A stretch of 64,000 nucleotides of DNA. Source: Alistipes timonensis JC136. GTDB lineage: Bacteria; Bacteroidota; Bacteroidia; Bacteroidales; Rikenellaceae. Position 1 is the first letter of the stretch. Each line of letters begins with the position of its first letter. The translations under genes and the position numbers were made by a program. Under the pieces are notes generated by a model. That model was not told the DNA's origin and did no database searches. It saw nothing but the letters and a program-made list of their open reading frames with translations. The DNA is taken from positions 1 to 64,000 of the forward strand of contig NZ_FNRI01000007.1 in assembly GCF_900107675.1 (NCBI RefSeq). Reading direction: 5' to 3'. Below, piece after piece: positions 43,002 to 52,130 of the stretch.

Positions 43002-43919
43002 TTAAGACGGGCTTTTTAAGCCCGCGGGATACTTCGGCTTCACAGCATAGGAGCGGAGCACCAGCCCCACGCCCGCAAAAATCACCAGCGCGAAGATCAC
43101 CGTGTCCGCATGGAGCTTGTCGAGCCCCATCCCGATCGAAACGGCGATCGCCAGCACGGGCTGGAGATAGGTATAGATGCTCGACACGGTTGCCGGCACG
43201 GTTTTGAGGGCATAGTTGAGCATCAGGTTAGGCAGATAGGTCGGGACGACCAGCACGAACAGCGCCGGAAAGAGGGCATGGCTGGCGATCGCCGCGAAAT
43301 CGGTATGGACAATAGGTCCGATGCCGATAGGCAGCGCCATGACCGCCGCGGCGCAGTAGGTCCAGCGCAGCACGGTCGTGATGCGGTATTTGGCAATCAG
43401 ACGTTTGAACCACACCATATAGAACGAAGTGACGCAGGCGCAGAGGAAGATCATCACGTTGCCCCACAGATGCGAGTGCGCATGGGCCGACGAGGCCCCC
43501 GCCAACACCACCGCCACAGCCCCCGACATTCCGAGCACCAGCCCCGCGACTTTGAGCTTCGTGAAGCGGTCCATCCCCAGCGCCACCGAGAGCATCAACA
43601 CCAGCAGCGGTACGATGGTGTCGATGATCGAACCGTCGATCGGCGAGGTCATCGACAGGCCGTACATGATGAAAACCTTGCGCAGCACGCCGATCAGCAG
43701 TCCGGCACCGATCAGCTTGCGGCCGTCGGCCCGGCTGACCTTTTCGGCCTTCTGCCACAGCAGCGGCACGAGCGACAGCAGAGCCGTGGCGACGAGCGAT
43801 GCCGAAACCAGCGCCATCGGGTGAATGTAGCGCGGCAGCACATAGTTGTAAAACGGGTAATCCATGGCCCAGACGACGTTGCACAGCAACAGGGCCAGGT
43901 GGGGTTTCAGTCTGTTCAT
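43002..43919 (-). CDS. EamA/DMT-family transporter
   Basis: A 305-residue protein with about ten membrane helices in two EamA repeats. The first opens LALLLCNVVWAMDYPFYNYV and the second starts near HLWGNVMIFLCACVTSFYMVW. The PxxMG-like conserved region is VPTYLPNLMLNYALKTVPAT, then YTYLQPVLAIAVSIGMGLD. Such carriers export metabolites; substrate unknown. Stands alone, convergent to rplI. Confidence 0.88.
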   Translation of the reverse strand: MNRLKPHLALLLCNVVWAMDYPFYNYVLPRYIHPMALVSASLVATALLSLVPLLWQKAEKVSRADGRKLIGAGLLIGVLRKVFIMYGLSMTSPIDGSIIDTIVPLLVLMLSVALGMDRFTKLKVAGLVLGMSGAVAVVLAGASSAHAHSHLWGNVMIFLCACVTSFYMVWFKRLIAKYRITTVLRWTYCAAAVMALPIGIGPIVHTDFAAIASHALFPALFVLVVPTYLPNLMLNYALKTVPATVSSIYTYLQPVLAIAVSIGMGLDKLHADTVIFALVIFAGVGLVLRSYAVKPKYPAGLKSPS

Positions 43920-44015
43920 CCGTCCGATATTTCTTGCGGGAAAAACAAAAACAGTGCCCGAAAAAAAGGGCTTTCCCCGACGGAAAAGCCCTGTACGAAA
44001 ACAGCCGGACGATTT

Positions 44016-44744
44016 TTACCGCCCCCGCGGCACTTCGAACGATCCCGGCGAGGCATCCGGAATCACCGTACCCCGGTAATATACCTTCCACGCATCCTTA
44101 GCATAGCCTTTGCCGAGAATCTCGAACGACGAAGCCGCGGCTCCTTTCACCTCGCGGCCCTCGAAAACCACCTTCCAGGGGTCTTTGCCGTAGCCGCCGC
44201 CCAGACTGACGAACGACGAAGCCGACACTCCCTCGACCTTGCGGCCCCGATACCAGACCGACCACGGGTCCTTGCTGTACCCGCCGCCGATATTCTCCGC
44301 CTGTGCGGATTTCTCCTGCCGCACCCCGCGCAGGTAGGTGTGCCAACTGTCCTTGCCGTATCCCCGGCCGAGGTTCTCGAACGACGAGGCCGCAGCGCCC
44401 TCCACCTTCCGACCGCAGTAGAAAACCGCCCAGTTGTCTCTGGCATAACCGTCGCCGAGGTTGACGAACGACGAAGCCGCGGCCCCTTTCACCTCGCGGC
44501 CGGCATAGAACACTTTCCAGTTATCCCTGCCGTACTCCCCGCCCAGGTCCGAAAACGACGAGGCGACGGCCCCCTCGACCTTACGGCCTCCGTACCAGAC
44601 CGACCAGTCGTCCTTCACATATCCCCGGTGACGCCGCTCGGGTCCCCGCTGCACCTCGCAGGCGCTCTCCGTGCGGGCGAAACACCGCGCCGCGCCCGGA
44701 AAGGCGACAAGAACGGCCAATATCAGTACAATCGACTTTTTCAT
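44016..44744 (-). CDS. Secreted DKNYY-repeat protein
   Basis: A 242-residue protein with signal peptide (VLILAVLVAFPGAARCFA). The mature part is about eight tandem repeats of 26-27 residues of the form YARDNWAVFYCGRKVEGAAA, then SSFENLG, the DKNYY family. One unit is shortened (HTYLRGVRQEKSAQ). These repeats form small beta structures on exported proteins; role unknown. The DNA repeats are close enough to permit unit gain or loss. Confidence 0.75.
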   Translation of the reverse strand: MKKSIVLILAVLVAFPGAARCFARTESACEVQRGPERRHRGYVKDDWSVWYGGRKVEGAVASSFSDLGGEYGRDNWKVFYAGREVKGAAASSFVNLGDGYARDNWAVFYCGRKVEGAAASSFENLGRGYGKDSWHTYLRGVRQEKSAQAENIGGGYSKDPWSVWYRGRKVEGVSASSFVSLGGGYGKDPWKVVFEGREVKGAAASSFEILGKGYAKDAWKVYYRGTVIPDASPGSFEVPRGR

Positions 44745-44801
44745 AGCTTCAGGCTTTTACATGAACAACCCCCAAATATACCTATTTATTGCCTGAGGAC
44801 C

Positions 44802-44834
44802 AAAAAAACACCCGCACTATGACAGTGCGGGTGT
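44802..44834 (-). terminator. Terminator of rpsA
   Basis: ACACCCGCACT, loop ATGAC, AGTGCGGGTGT; on the minus strand the stem is followed by seven T. It lies 50 bases after the rpsA stop. Confidence 0.85.
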
Positions 44835-44885
44835 CCGGTTATCGGGATACGGGAAGTTGCACCCTCCCCGCCCCGGATACGGGGA

Positions 44886-46721
44886 TTACTCCTCGTCCTC
44901 TTTCTTGTCAGCGGCTTTCTTGGCCGACTTGGCCTCGGCAGCCTCCATGGCGCTCTTCAGAGCGGCCAGACCGGCGATGTCGCCCAGCGTCGTCTTCTCG
45001 ACCGAAGCGTTGATCTTCTTCACGGTCGACTTCGTAGCGTCGGCGGCAGCGCGCTTCTCAGCCTTCTCGGCAGCGAACGCCTCCTTACGAGCTTCGTCGT
45101 AGGTGCGCAGGTGCGAGAGGGTGATGCGCTTGGTGGCCTTCGAGAACTCGATCACCTTGAAGTCGAGCTTGTCGCCCACCTTCGGCGTCGTGCCGTCCTC
45201 TTTCACCAGCTGGCGTGCGGGGCAGAAGCCCTCGATGTTCTCGCCCAGAGCGACTACGGCGCCCTTGTCGGTCAGCTCGGTGATCGTACCCTCGTGAACG
45301 CTGTCCACGGAATACTGGTTCTCGAACTCGTTCCAGGGGTTCTCCTCGAGCTGCTTGTGGCCCAGCGACAGACGGCGGTTCTCCTTGTCGATCTCCAGCA
45401 CCACGACCTCGATATCGGCGCCTACCGACGTGAATTCGCCGGGATGCTTCACCTTCTTGGTCCAGCTGAGGTCCGAAATATGGATCAGGCCGTCAATGCC
45501 CTCCTCGATCTCGACGAACACGCCGAAGTTCGTGAAGTTGCGCACCTTGGCGGTGGTCTTCGTACCTACGGGATACTTGGTCTCGATATTCTCCCAGGGA
45601 TCGGGCGTGAGCTGTTTGATGCCCAGCGACATCTTGCGCTCGTCGCGGTCGAGGGTCAGGATGACGGCCTCGACCTCGTCGCCGACCTTCATGAACTCCT
45701 GAGCCGAACGCAAGTGCTGGCTCCACGACATCTCCGATACGTGGATCAGACCCTCTACGCCGGCAGCGATCTCCACGAACGCACCGTAATCGGCCATGAC
45801 GACCACGCGGCCCTTGACCTTGTCGCCGACCTTGAGGTTCTGGTCGAGCGCCTCCCACGGATGCGGGGTGAGCTGCTTCAGACCCAGTGCGATGCGCTTC
45901 TTGGCCTCGTCGAAGTCGAGGATCACGACGTTGATCTTCTGATCGAGCGCCACGATCTCCTCCGGATGGTTCACGCGGCCCCACGAGAGGTCGGTGATGT
46001 GGATCAGACCGTCCACGCCGCCCAGGTCGACGAACACGCCGTAGGAGGTGATGTTCTTGACGGTACCCTCGAGGATCTGGCCCTTCTCCAGCTTGGACAT
46101 GATGACCTGCTTCTGAGCTTCGAGCTCGGCCTCGATGAGCGCCTTGTGCGAAACGACCACGTTGCGGAACTCCTGGTTGATCTTCACGACCTTGAACTCC
46201 ATGGTCTTGTCTACATATACATCGTAGTCGCGGATGGGCTTCACGTCGATCTGCGAGCCGGGCAGGAACGCCTCGATGCCGAACACGTCGACGATCATAC
46301 CGCCCTTCGTGCGGCATTTGATGTAACCTTTGATGATCTCGTCCTTCTCCAGCGCCTCGTTGACACGATCCCAGCTCTTGAGCTGACGGGCTTTCTTGTG
46401 CGAAAGGGCCAGCTGTCCGTTCTTGTCCTCGGCCGAATCGACATAGACTTCGATCTTGTCGCCTACCTTCAGGTCGGGGTTGTAGCGGAACTCCGAAATG
46501 GAGATGACACCCTCGCTCTTGTAGCCGATGTTTACCAGAACTTCACGCTTGGTGACGGCGGTTACGGTACCTTCGACCACTTCGCCGACGTTGACGTTCG
46601 ACAGCGTCTTGTCGTAAGCCTCGGTGATCTGGGTCTTGTCCTGGTCGTAAACGCCCAGGTCGTTCTCAAACGCATTCCAGTCGAAATTCTCGTTTGCGAC
46701 TACGTTTTTTACTTCTTCCAT
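44886..46721 (-). CDS. rpsA: 30S ribosomal protein S1
   Basis: A 611-residue protein with six S1 RNA-binding repeats. Repeats 3 to 6 show the typical YGVFVDLGGVDGLIHITDLSW, YGAFVEIAAGVEGLIHVSEM and FGVFVEIEEGIDGLIHISDL forms. An acidic N-terminus and a Lys/Ala/Glu-rich tail (KSAKKAADKKEDEE) flank them. It brings mRNA to the ribosome. Monocistronic, with its own promoter and a hairpin at the very 5' end of the leader. Confidence 0.96.
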   Translation of the reverse strand: MEEVKNVVANENFDWNAFENDLGVYDQDKTQITEAYDKTLSNVNVGEVVEGTVTAVTKREVLVNIGYKSEGVISISEFRYNPDLKVGDKIEVYVDSAEDKNGQLALSHKKARQLKSWDRVNEALEKDEIIKGYIKCRTKGGMIVDVFGIEAFLPGSQIDVKPIRDYDVYVDKTMEFKVVKINQEFRNVVVSHKALIEAELEAQKQVIMSKLEKGQILEGTVKNITSYGVFVDLGGVDGLIHITDLSWGRVNHPEEIVALDQKINVVILDFDEAKKRIALGLKQLTPHPWEALDQNLKVGDKVKGRVVVMADYGAFVEIAAGVEGLIHVSEMSWSQHLRSAQEFMKVGDEVEAVILTLDRDERKMSLGIKQLTPDPWENIETKYPVGTKTTAKVRNFTNFGVFVEIEEGIDGLIHISDLSWTKKVKHPGEFTSVGADIEVVVLEIDKENRRLSLGHKQLEENPWNEFENQYSVDSVHEGTITELTDKGAVVALGENIEGFCPARQLVKEDGTTPKVGDKLDFKVIEFSKATKRITLSHLRTYDEARKEAFAAEKAEKRAAADATKSTVKKINASVEKTTLGDIAGLAALKSAMEAAEAKSAKKAADKKEDEE

Positions 46722-46775
46722 GTGTGGAAACTTGTGCGATACAATCGCTCGTTAATTGGTTAATATTGAAAATTA

Positions 46776-46816
46776 TAGCCCCCGCTTACGCATCATGTAC
46801 GCACGCGCGGGGGCTA
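46776..46816 (-). promoter_or_regulatory. 5' leader hairpin of rpsA
   Basis: A 10-bp stem TAGCCCCCGC/GCGGGGGCTA with a 21-base loop. It starts only a few bases after the -7 box TACCTTTG (46817-46824 on the plus strand), so it forms the first part of the mRNA. Between it and the ATG are about 55 AT-rich bases. S1 is autoregulated in other bacteria, so this could be the control element; that is inference. Confidence 0.55.
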
Positions 46817-46824
46817 CAAAGGTA
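46817..46824 (-). promoter_or_regulatory. -7 box of rpsA
   Basis: TACCTTTG on the minus strand, 96 bases upstream of the rpsA start codon. Confidence 0.55.
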
Positions 46825-46858
46825 GTGCTTTTCAGCGAATCTGCAAAAAATCAGCCGT

Positions 46859-48280
46859 TTATTTCCGGCGGACCGCCTGCCGGGGCTTGTTGTCGGGCGT
46901 CAGCGGACTGTCGTCCTCCAGTTCCTCCAGCAGCACGTCGGCCACCCGGATGCCGGTGATCCCGCCGTCGGTATAGTTCAGGTCTTTGTAATTCCTGTAA
47001 ACGTAGTCGCTGACGGCCACCTTGTAGGAACTGCCCTCGCGCAGCTTCGGGAAACGCACGTCGAGCGCGTTGTCCTGCGCGTCGGTCACGATGACATAAG
47101 GCGTCGTCGAGATCAGGTCGATGCGGCGGGCCTCCTTGCGGTTCTCCTCGTCGTTGTATTTCGAAACGATCATGCGCCGCATGTCGGCGGGCGTCATCCG
47201 CATCACGGCGATCTCGGTGCCGAACGGCTCCAGGTCGTAGATTTTCGCCAGGCCCACGCCCCCCGCCGGGATCGAGTCGAGGCGCACGCCGCCGATGTGG
47301 TAGAATCCGATGTCGGCATCCGTCTCGTCGGCCACCGCCCCGGCCATCCAGTTGGCCAAGCCCCATTTATCGGCCGTCCCGGCGAACTCGCCCACGGGTT
47401 TGTTCAGTTGCGGATCGGCATAGTAGCGGTCCACCTCGGCCTGATAAGCGGCGTCGGGCGCATAACCGTCCAGCGGCACGATCCGGCAATCGATGTCCAC
47501 AACCTTCTTTCCGCGGAGCTTTATCACCGTAACGCCCACATTGGCCAGGTTCTTCCCGGTCTGGGTCAACAGCGTGCCGTTGACCACCGTGTCGCGCAGT
47601 ACGTGGGTGTGTCCGCCGATCACCGCGTCGAACAGCGTCTCCTTTCCGAGCAGCTCCTCGTCGCGGTCGTCGCCCATGTGCGACACCAACACCAACACGT
47701 CCACCTTCGGCCGCAGTTCGGCGGCATACTTCATCGCCATCCGCTGCGGGTCGGGAAACTCCAGCCCTTCGAAGCTCGCGGCGTTGCCCGCAGGATGCCC
47801 GGGCCCCTCGTAGTTGGTCACCACGCCGACGAACCCGATGCGAACGCCGTCCTCCTCGATCACGACATAGGGCGGCAGCTGCGGAAAGGTGCAGGTGTCG
47901 CTCACGACGTTGGCGCAAACGACCTCGAAATCCATGCTGTCGATCATACGTCCCAGAAACGCCTGCCCGTGGTCGAACTCGTGGTTGCCGAGCGTCGCCA
48001 CGTCGTAGCCCAGCCGGTTCATCAGGGCGATCATCGGCATTCCGGGCGTGGCGGCCATGTCCACATAGGCGTTGCCGGTCCAGCGGTCGCCGGCATCGAC
48101 CAGCACCACCAGCTGCGCCGTATCGCGGCACGCCCCGACTGCCGCAGCCAACTGCGGAAAGCGCTGAATCTTGGCGTGCATGTCGTTCGTCGACAGCACG
48201 ACGAGGGTCCGCTCGCGGGGAGCGCAGGCCGCAGCGACCGCCGCAACGACGATCAGCAGCGTTCGAAACATTCTTTTCAT
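46859..48280 (-). CDS. 5'-nucleotidase/UshA-family metallophosphoesterase lipoprotein
   Basis: A 473-residue exported protein; I use the ATG at 48280 (MKRMFRTLLIVV), with the lipobox AAAC. N-terminal calcineurin-like metallophosphatase: LSTNDMHAKI, LVDAGDRWTGN, LGNHEFDHGQ, LVSHMGDDRDEEL and GGHTHVLRD. These carry all metal ligands. The C-terminal 5'-nucleotidase domain (VGEFAGTADKWGLANWMAGA, PADMRRMI) is in the same chain, although many Bacteroidales split the two. It hydrolyses nucleotides in the periplasm. Divergent from the nucleoside kinase, which could use the nucleosides released. Confidence 0.9.
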   Translation of the reverse strand: MKRMFRTLLIVVAAVAAACAPRERTLVVLSTNDMHAKIQRFPQLAAAVGACRDTAQLVVLVDAGDRWTGNAYVDMAATPGMPMIALMNRLGYDVATLGNHEFDHGQAFLGRMIDSMDFEVVCANVVSDTCTFPQLPPYVVIEEDGVRIGFVGVVTNYEGPGHPAGNAASFEGLEFPDPQRMAMKYAAELRPKVDVLVLVSHMGDDRDEELLGKETLFDAVIGGHTHVLRDTVVNGTLLTQTGKNLANVGVTVIKLRGKKVVDIDCRIVPLDGYAPDAAYQAEVDRYYADPQLNKPVGEFAGTADKWGLANWMAGAVADETDADIGFYHIGGVRLDSIPAGGVGLAKIYDLEPFGTEIAVMRMTPADMRRMIVSKYNDEENRKEARRIDLISTTPYVIVTDAQDNALDVRFPKLREGSSYKVAVSDYVYRNYKDLNYTDGGITGIRVADVLLEELEDDSPLTPDNKPRQAVRRK

Positions 48281-48370
48281 ATAGTCGACACTGTTTTTCA
48301 TTTGGACGAAGATTTGTCAAAAGTACAAATTTTTCCTATCTTTACCTACCATTATTTGTGAAAATCCATT

Positions 48371-50041
48371 ATGCCAGACATCATCAAAGTCATCTGTGAA
48401 AACCTCGGCACCGAGGTCGACGTCCCGATGGGAACCCCGCTGTCGGAGGTCGCCAAACGCCTGACGCCCGGACGCTATCCGTTCCTCGCCGCGTTCGTCA
48501 ACAACCGCCTCAAAGAGCTCAGCTACAAGATATACGCCCCCGTCACGATCCGCTTCGTCGACATCACCTCGTTCGCCGGCATCCGGGTCTACCAGCGCAC
48601 CGCGTGGTTCCTGCTGCAAAAAGCGGTCCGGGACCTCTACCCCGGGCAGACGCTCCACATCCGTCACTCGCTGGGGCACAGCGGCTTCTACTGCGAGATC
48701 GAGGGCATCGACGAATTCACCGCCGACGATGCCGCGCGGCTGCAGGGACGCATGCGCGAACTGGCCATGCGCAACCTGCCCATCACCCGCGAGCGGATGC
48801 TCACGAGCGAGGTGCGCGCCCGCTATGCCGAGGAGGGTTTCACCGACAAGGTGGCGCTGCTGGACACCCGACCGCGGCTTTACAGCCAGCTCTACACGCT
48901 CGACGACACGGTGGGTTACTTCTACGGTTCGCTGGCCCCCTCGACGGGTTACGTCACGCTCTTCGACATCCAGCCCTACTACGACGGCTTCTACCTCGCC
49001 CTGCCGCTGCGCACGGCTCCCGACACGCTCCACAGGAACGTCCAGCAGGAGAAGATGTTCGGCATCTTCCAGGAGTACCAGTCGTGGGTCACGCTGATGG
49101 GCGTTCCGACGATCGGGGAGGTCAACGCCCGCACCCTCGCGGGCGACGCCGGAGGCATGATCAAACTGGCCGAGGCGTTCCACGAACGCAAGTTCGCCTG
49201 GGTCGCCGACACCATCCACGACGCCGTCGTCAGCCGCGGCATCCGCATGGTGCTCATCTCGGGCCCGTCGTCGAGCGGCAAGACCACCTCGGCCAAGCGG
49301 CTGGGCATCGAACTCGGCGTGCTGGGACTGCGCCCGGTGATGATCTCGCTCGACGACTACTTCGTCGACCGCGAGAAGACTCCGCTCGACGAGAACGGCG
49401 ACTACGACTACGAAGCGCTCGAAGCCATCGACCTCGAACTGTTCAACGACCACCTGCGCCGGCTGATCCGCGGCGAGAGCGTCGACATCCCGCGCTACGA
49501 CTTCATCACGGGCCGCCGCATGCAGCACGACAACCCGCTGACGCTCGACGAGCGTTCGATCCTCATCATCGAGGGCATCCACGGCCTGAACCCGCGGCTG
49601 ACGCCCTCGATCCCCGACTCGCAGAAGTTCCGCATCTACATCTCGTGCTTCACGTCGGTGGCGATGGACAACCTCTCGCGCATCGCCACCACGGACAACC
49701 GCCTGCTGCGCCGCCTGACGCGCGACTACCGCCAGCGGGGCGCCGACGCGCTCTCGACGCTCTCGCGCTGGGCCTCGGTGCGCCGCGGGGAGGAGAAACA
49801 CATCTTCCCCTACCAGGAGAACGCCGACGTGATGCTCAATTCGTCGCTGTTCTACGAGATTTCGGTGCTGCGGCCCTTCGCCGAGAAGATCCTGCGCGAA
49901 GTCCCCGACACGGTTCCCGAGTACGACGAGGCGCGGCGGATGCTCAAATTCCTCGACAACTTCATCCCCATCCCGCCCGACGAAATCCCGCCCACGTCGA
50001 TCCTGCGCGAGTTCATCGGCGGCAGCAGCTTTAAGTACTGA
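48371..50041 (+). CDS. Nucleoside kinase (uridine kinase-like, with TGS-type N-terminus)
   Basis: A 556-residue protein. The first 65 residues resemble a TGS domain (IKVICENLGTEVDVPMG), followed by a threonyl-tRNA synthetase-like second domain (YPGQTLHIRHSLGH). The kinase domain begins near residue 290 with Walker A SGPSSSGKTTSAKRL; DDYFVDREKTPLDENGDYDY and a C-terminal Arg-rich lid follow. This fused form is common in Bacteroidota and Clostridia. It phosphorylates a nucleoside with ATP or GTP. A TATCTTTAC box at 48337-48345 is the likely promoter. Confidence 0.88.
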   Translation: MPDIIKVICENLGTEVDVPMGTPLSEVAKRLTPGRYPFLAAFVNNRLKELSYKIYAPVTIRFVDITSFAGIRVYQRTAWFLLQKAVRDLYPGQTLHIRHSLGHSGFYCEIEGIDEFTADDAARLQGRMRELAMRNLPITRERMLTSEVRARYAEEGFTDKVALLDTRPRLYSQLYTLDDTVGYFYGSLAPSTGYVTLFDIQPYYDGFYLALPLRTAPDTLHRNVQQEKMFGIFQEYQSWVTLMGVPTIGEVNARTLAGDAGGMIKLAEAFHERKFAWVADTIHDAVVSRGIRMVLISGPSSSGKTTSAKRLGIELGVLGLRPVMISLDDYFVDREKTPLDENGDYDYEALEAIDLELFNDHLRRLIRGESVDIPRYDFITGRRMQHDNPLTLDERSILIIEGIHGLNPRLTPSIPDSQKFRIYISCFTSVAMDNLSRIATTDNRLLRRLTRDYRQRGADALSTLSRWASVRRGEEKHIFPYQENADVMLNSSLFYEISVLRPFAEKILREVPDTVPEYDEARRMLKFLDNFIPIPPDEIPPTSILREFIGGSSFKY

Positions 50042-50053
50042 CCCCGCACGGAA

Positions 50054-50094
50054 CGGGCCCCGGCACGATTGTTCGCCGGGGCCCGATTTTTTTT
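50054..50094 (+). terminator. Terminator of the nucleoside kinase gene
   Basis: CGGGCCCCGGC, 10-base loop, GCCGGGGCCCG, then A and T8. Very stable stem. Confidence 0.92.
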
Positions 50095-50129
50095 ATCCGG
50101 ATCGCTGCACGAATTCTGATTGATTTTCC

Positions 50130-50137
50130 TATCTTTG
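50130..50137 (+). promoter_or_regulatory. -7 box of the 6S-like RNA
   Basis: TATCTTTG preceded by TTG-containing sequence about 20 bases upstream (TTGATTTTCC). Places the RNA start near 50143. Confidence 0.6.
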
Positions 50138-50142
50138 CGACG

Positions 50143-50354
50143 TGCGGTCTGTGAGGGCCGCCGGCATACGAACGATAAAAAAGCGCATCGGCTTTTATCT
50201 TACTCACGAAAATTAGGCACTTTCGTAACCAAGTAAGAGATTAAGGTTGGTGCTCTCGCTGTTTTTCAGCGTGAGCATTTATCTGTAATTCTACTTGGTG
50301 GGTCGCCTAATACCTCGTGAGTGGATTCGGAAAATCTGCTCACGCCTTTTTTTC
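50143..50354 (+). ncRNA. 6S-like regulatory RNA candidate
   Basis: A non-coding transcript of about 210 bases between a consensus promoter and a terminator. The core is one long interrupted hairpin: ACTCACGAAAATTAGGC (50202-50218) with GCCTAATACCTCGTGAGT (50305-50322), then ACCAAGTA (50228) with TACTTGGT (50292), a central unpaired region, and an apical stem TGCTCTCGCTG/CAGCGTGAGCA (50251-50277). A rod with a central bubble is the 6S RNA shape. It may be the RNA described as Bacteroidales-1, whose 6S-like shape I recall; not confirmed. CGTGAG/CTCACG followed by T7 ends it. Confidence 0.6.
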
Positions 50355-50386
50355 GTATGCCCGTGAAAGACTAACCCTTAAATCAA

Positions 50387-51949
50387 ATGAATATGAACGG
50401 TTGTTTGAACATTCTCTGGCATTTTCCATTCTTCGGATTCCTGTTCGCGTTTTTTTACGCGTTGTTCGGTGCGATTCTGTGCTGCACGGTGGTGCTCTAT
50501 CCCGTGGGGCTCGGATTTTTCCAGATCGCACGGTTTCTGCTCACGCCCTTTTCGTCGGCGCTGGTCACCCGTAAGGAACTCGACCTGGTGCGGCCCGAAG
50601 AGCGCAGCACGGCCGCCGCGGCCTTTTCGACCGTCATCACGATTCTCTATTTCCCTTTCGGACTGATCGCCGCCGCAGGAGCGCTGTTCGCCATGATCGG
50701 GGAGTTTCTGAGCATCATCGGCATTCCGTGCGGCATCGTCTGGTTCAAGGCTCTGCCCGCGATCTTCATGCCCGTCGACAAGATTTGCGTTCCGAAGGCC
50801 GTGGCCGACGAAATCGCGCGCATCAAGGCCGGCGACACCGTCCGGCGCTACAAAGGCGAAACCGGAGAGCCGGAGCCGCATTCGGCAGAGCGTCATTTCA
50901 CGGAGGACCCCGGCGAAACGCTTCCCCCGATGCCCGAGGTGCGGCAGTACGACGACGAAAAACTGCACGAAATCGTCTCCGACGCCGCGATGTACCGGGC
51001 CTCGCTGGTCGAAGAGTGCCGCCGGGAGCTGGAGATCCGCAGCCGGAGCGCGGAGTTCACGGCGCAGGTCCGGGCGATGGACAACGACAAATTGCACGAG
51101 GTGCTCGCCAGTCCGCAGCTCTACGCCGAGGAGCTGATCTACGCCTGCACGCTGGAACAGAACGAACGGCGTCGCGTATGGCGTGAAGAGCAGGCGAAAG
51201 AGGAGGAGAAGCTCCGTCTTCGGCGCGAGCAGGAGGAGAAGGCGGCGGCGGAACGGCGGACCGCCCTGTGGAAGAAAAACCGGCCGTATCTCTTTGCAGC
51301 CTTGGCCGTTCTGATTCTGGTCGGCGCCGGCATCAAGTATCATAATTACCGCAAAGAGCAGGTGCGATTGGAACAAGAGCGCATCGCAGCCGAAGAACGG
51401 CGCATTGCCGAGGAACGGCGCGCCGAGGAGCAGCGCATCGCCGAACAGAAACAGGCCGAAGCGGAACGAATTGCGGCGGAGAAACGGCGCAAAGAAGCAG
51501 AGCGTCTGGCTGCCGAACGGCAACAGCAGGCAGAAGCGCAGCGCAAAGCGGACCGGGAACGCCGGGAAGCGGGATACTACAAACCCGGCGAACTTTATGA
51601 AAAAGACGGCGTAAAAGGCGTCGTTTTCACCGCGAACGGTACGCACGGCCAGTATATCCGGTTAAAACAAGGCCGTTCTATGCCTTGGTCTACAGCAAAC
51701 AGAGAAGGGAATCTTCCCTCTATGGACGAGATGAAAGAAATATATCGCCTGCTCAAAACTCTGAATCTTACGCTGAAACAAGCACACGGCGATTGCATCG
51801 AAGGAAGCTACTGGCTCAGCGGACGCAGAAACGGCATCGTGTGGTTTTGCAATATGGAGGCAACTTCCTGGGAAACCCATAACTGTACGGAATACGACGT
51901 GCGTTCAAAACCGTACGTAAAAAATGCGCTATGGATCAAGTCGTATTGA
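50387..51949 (+). CDS. YccF-like membrane protein with coiled coils and a C-terminal domain
   Basis: A 520-residue protein built of several parts. Residues 1-135 have four to five membrane helices with YccF-like sequence (LYPVGLGFFQIARFLL, GIPCGIVWFKALPAIFMPV). Residues 150-270 are polar and helical, with two alternated motifs YDDEKLHEIVSDAAMYRASL and MDNDKLHEVLASPQLYAEEL. One membrane helix follows at about 303-320 (YLFAALAVLILVGAGI), then a highly charged coiled coil of Glu, Arg, Ala and Gln to about 390. The C-terminal domain (GVKGVVFTANGTHGQYIRL, MPWSTANREGNLPSMDEM) resembles DUF1566/FISUMP-type domains. Function unknown. Confidence 0.6.
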   Translation: MNMNGCLNILWHFPFFGFLFAFFYALFGAILCCTVVLYPVGLGFFQIARFLLTPFSSALVTRKELDLVRPEERSTAAAAFSTVITILYFPFGLIAAAGALFAMIGEFLSIIGIPCGIVWFKALPAIFMPVDKICVPKAVADEIARIKAGDTVRRYKGETGEPEPHSAERHFTEDPGETLPPMPEVRQYDDEKLHEIVSDAAMYRASLVEECRRELEIRSRSAEFTAQVRAMDNDKLHEVLASPQLYAEELIYACTLEQNERRRVWREEQAKEEEKLRLRREQEEKAAAERRTALWKKNRPYLFAALAVLILVGAGIKYHNYRKEQVRLEQERIAAEERRIAEERRAEEQRIAEQKQAEAERIAAEKRRKEAERLAAERQQQAEAQRKADRERREAGYYKPGELYEKDGVKGVVFTANGTHGQYIRLKQGRSMPWSTANREGNLPSMDEMKEIYRLLKTLNLTLKQAHGDCIEGSYWLSGRRNGIVWFCNMEATSWETHNCTEYDVRSKPYVKNALWIKSY

Positions 51950-52067
51950 TTCCCGGACAGCTCCGGTGCAATAGTTTTCAGCACTGACCTTCCGACGCGA
52001 AGCCACGCATCTTTTTCCGCCGAAACTTTTTTCGGCGGATTTTTTTGTACGTCCGCTCCGTTTGTCT

Positions 52068-52075
52068 TACATTTG
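52068..52075 (+). promoter_or_regulatory. -7 box of gcvP
   Basis: TACATTTG 55 bases before the gcvP start, with TTTG 8 to 10 bases before it. No glycine riboswitch-like structure is seen in the short leader. Confidence 0.45.
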
Positions 52076-52130
52076 TACGAATAAAGCCCCCGAAAGCTAA
52101 AATATCGTAACTTAATCCCTCCATATTCGT

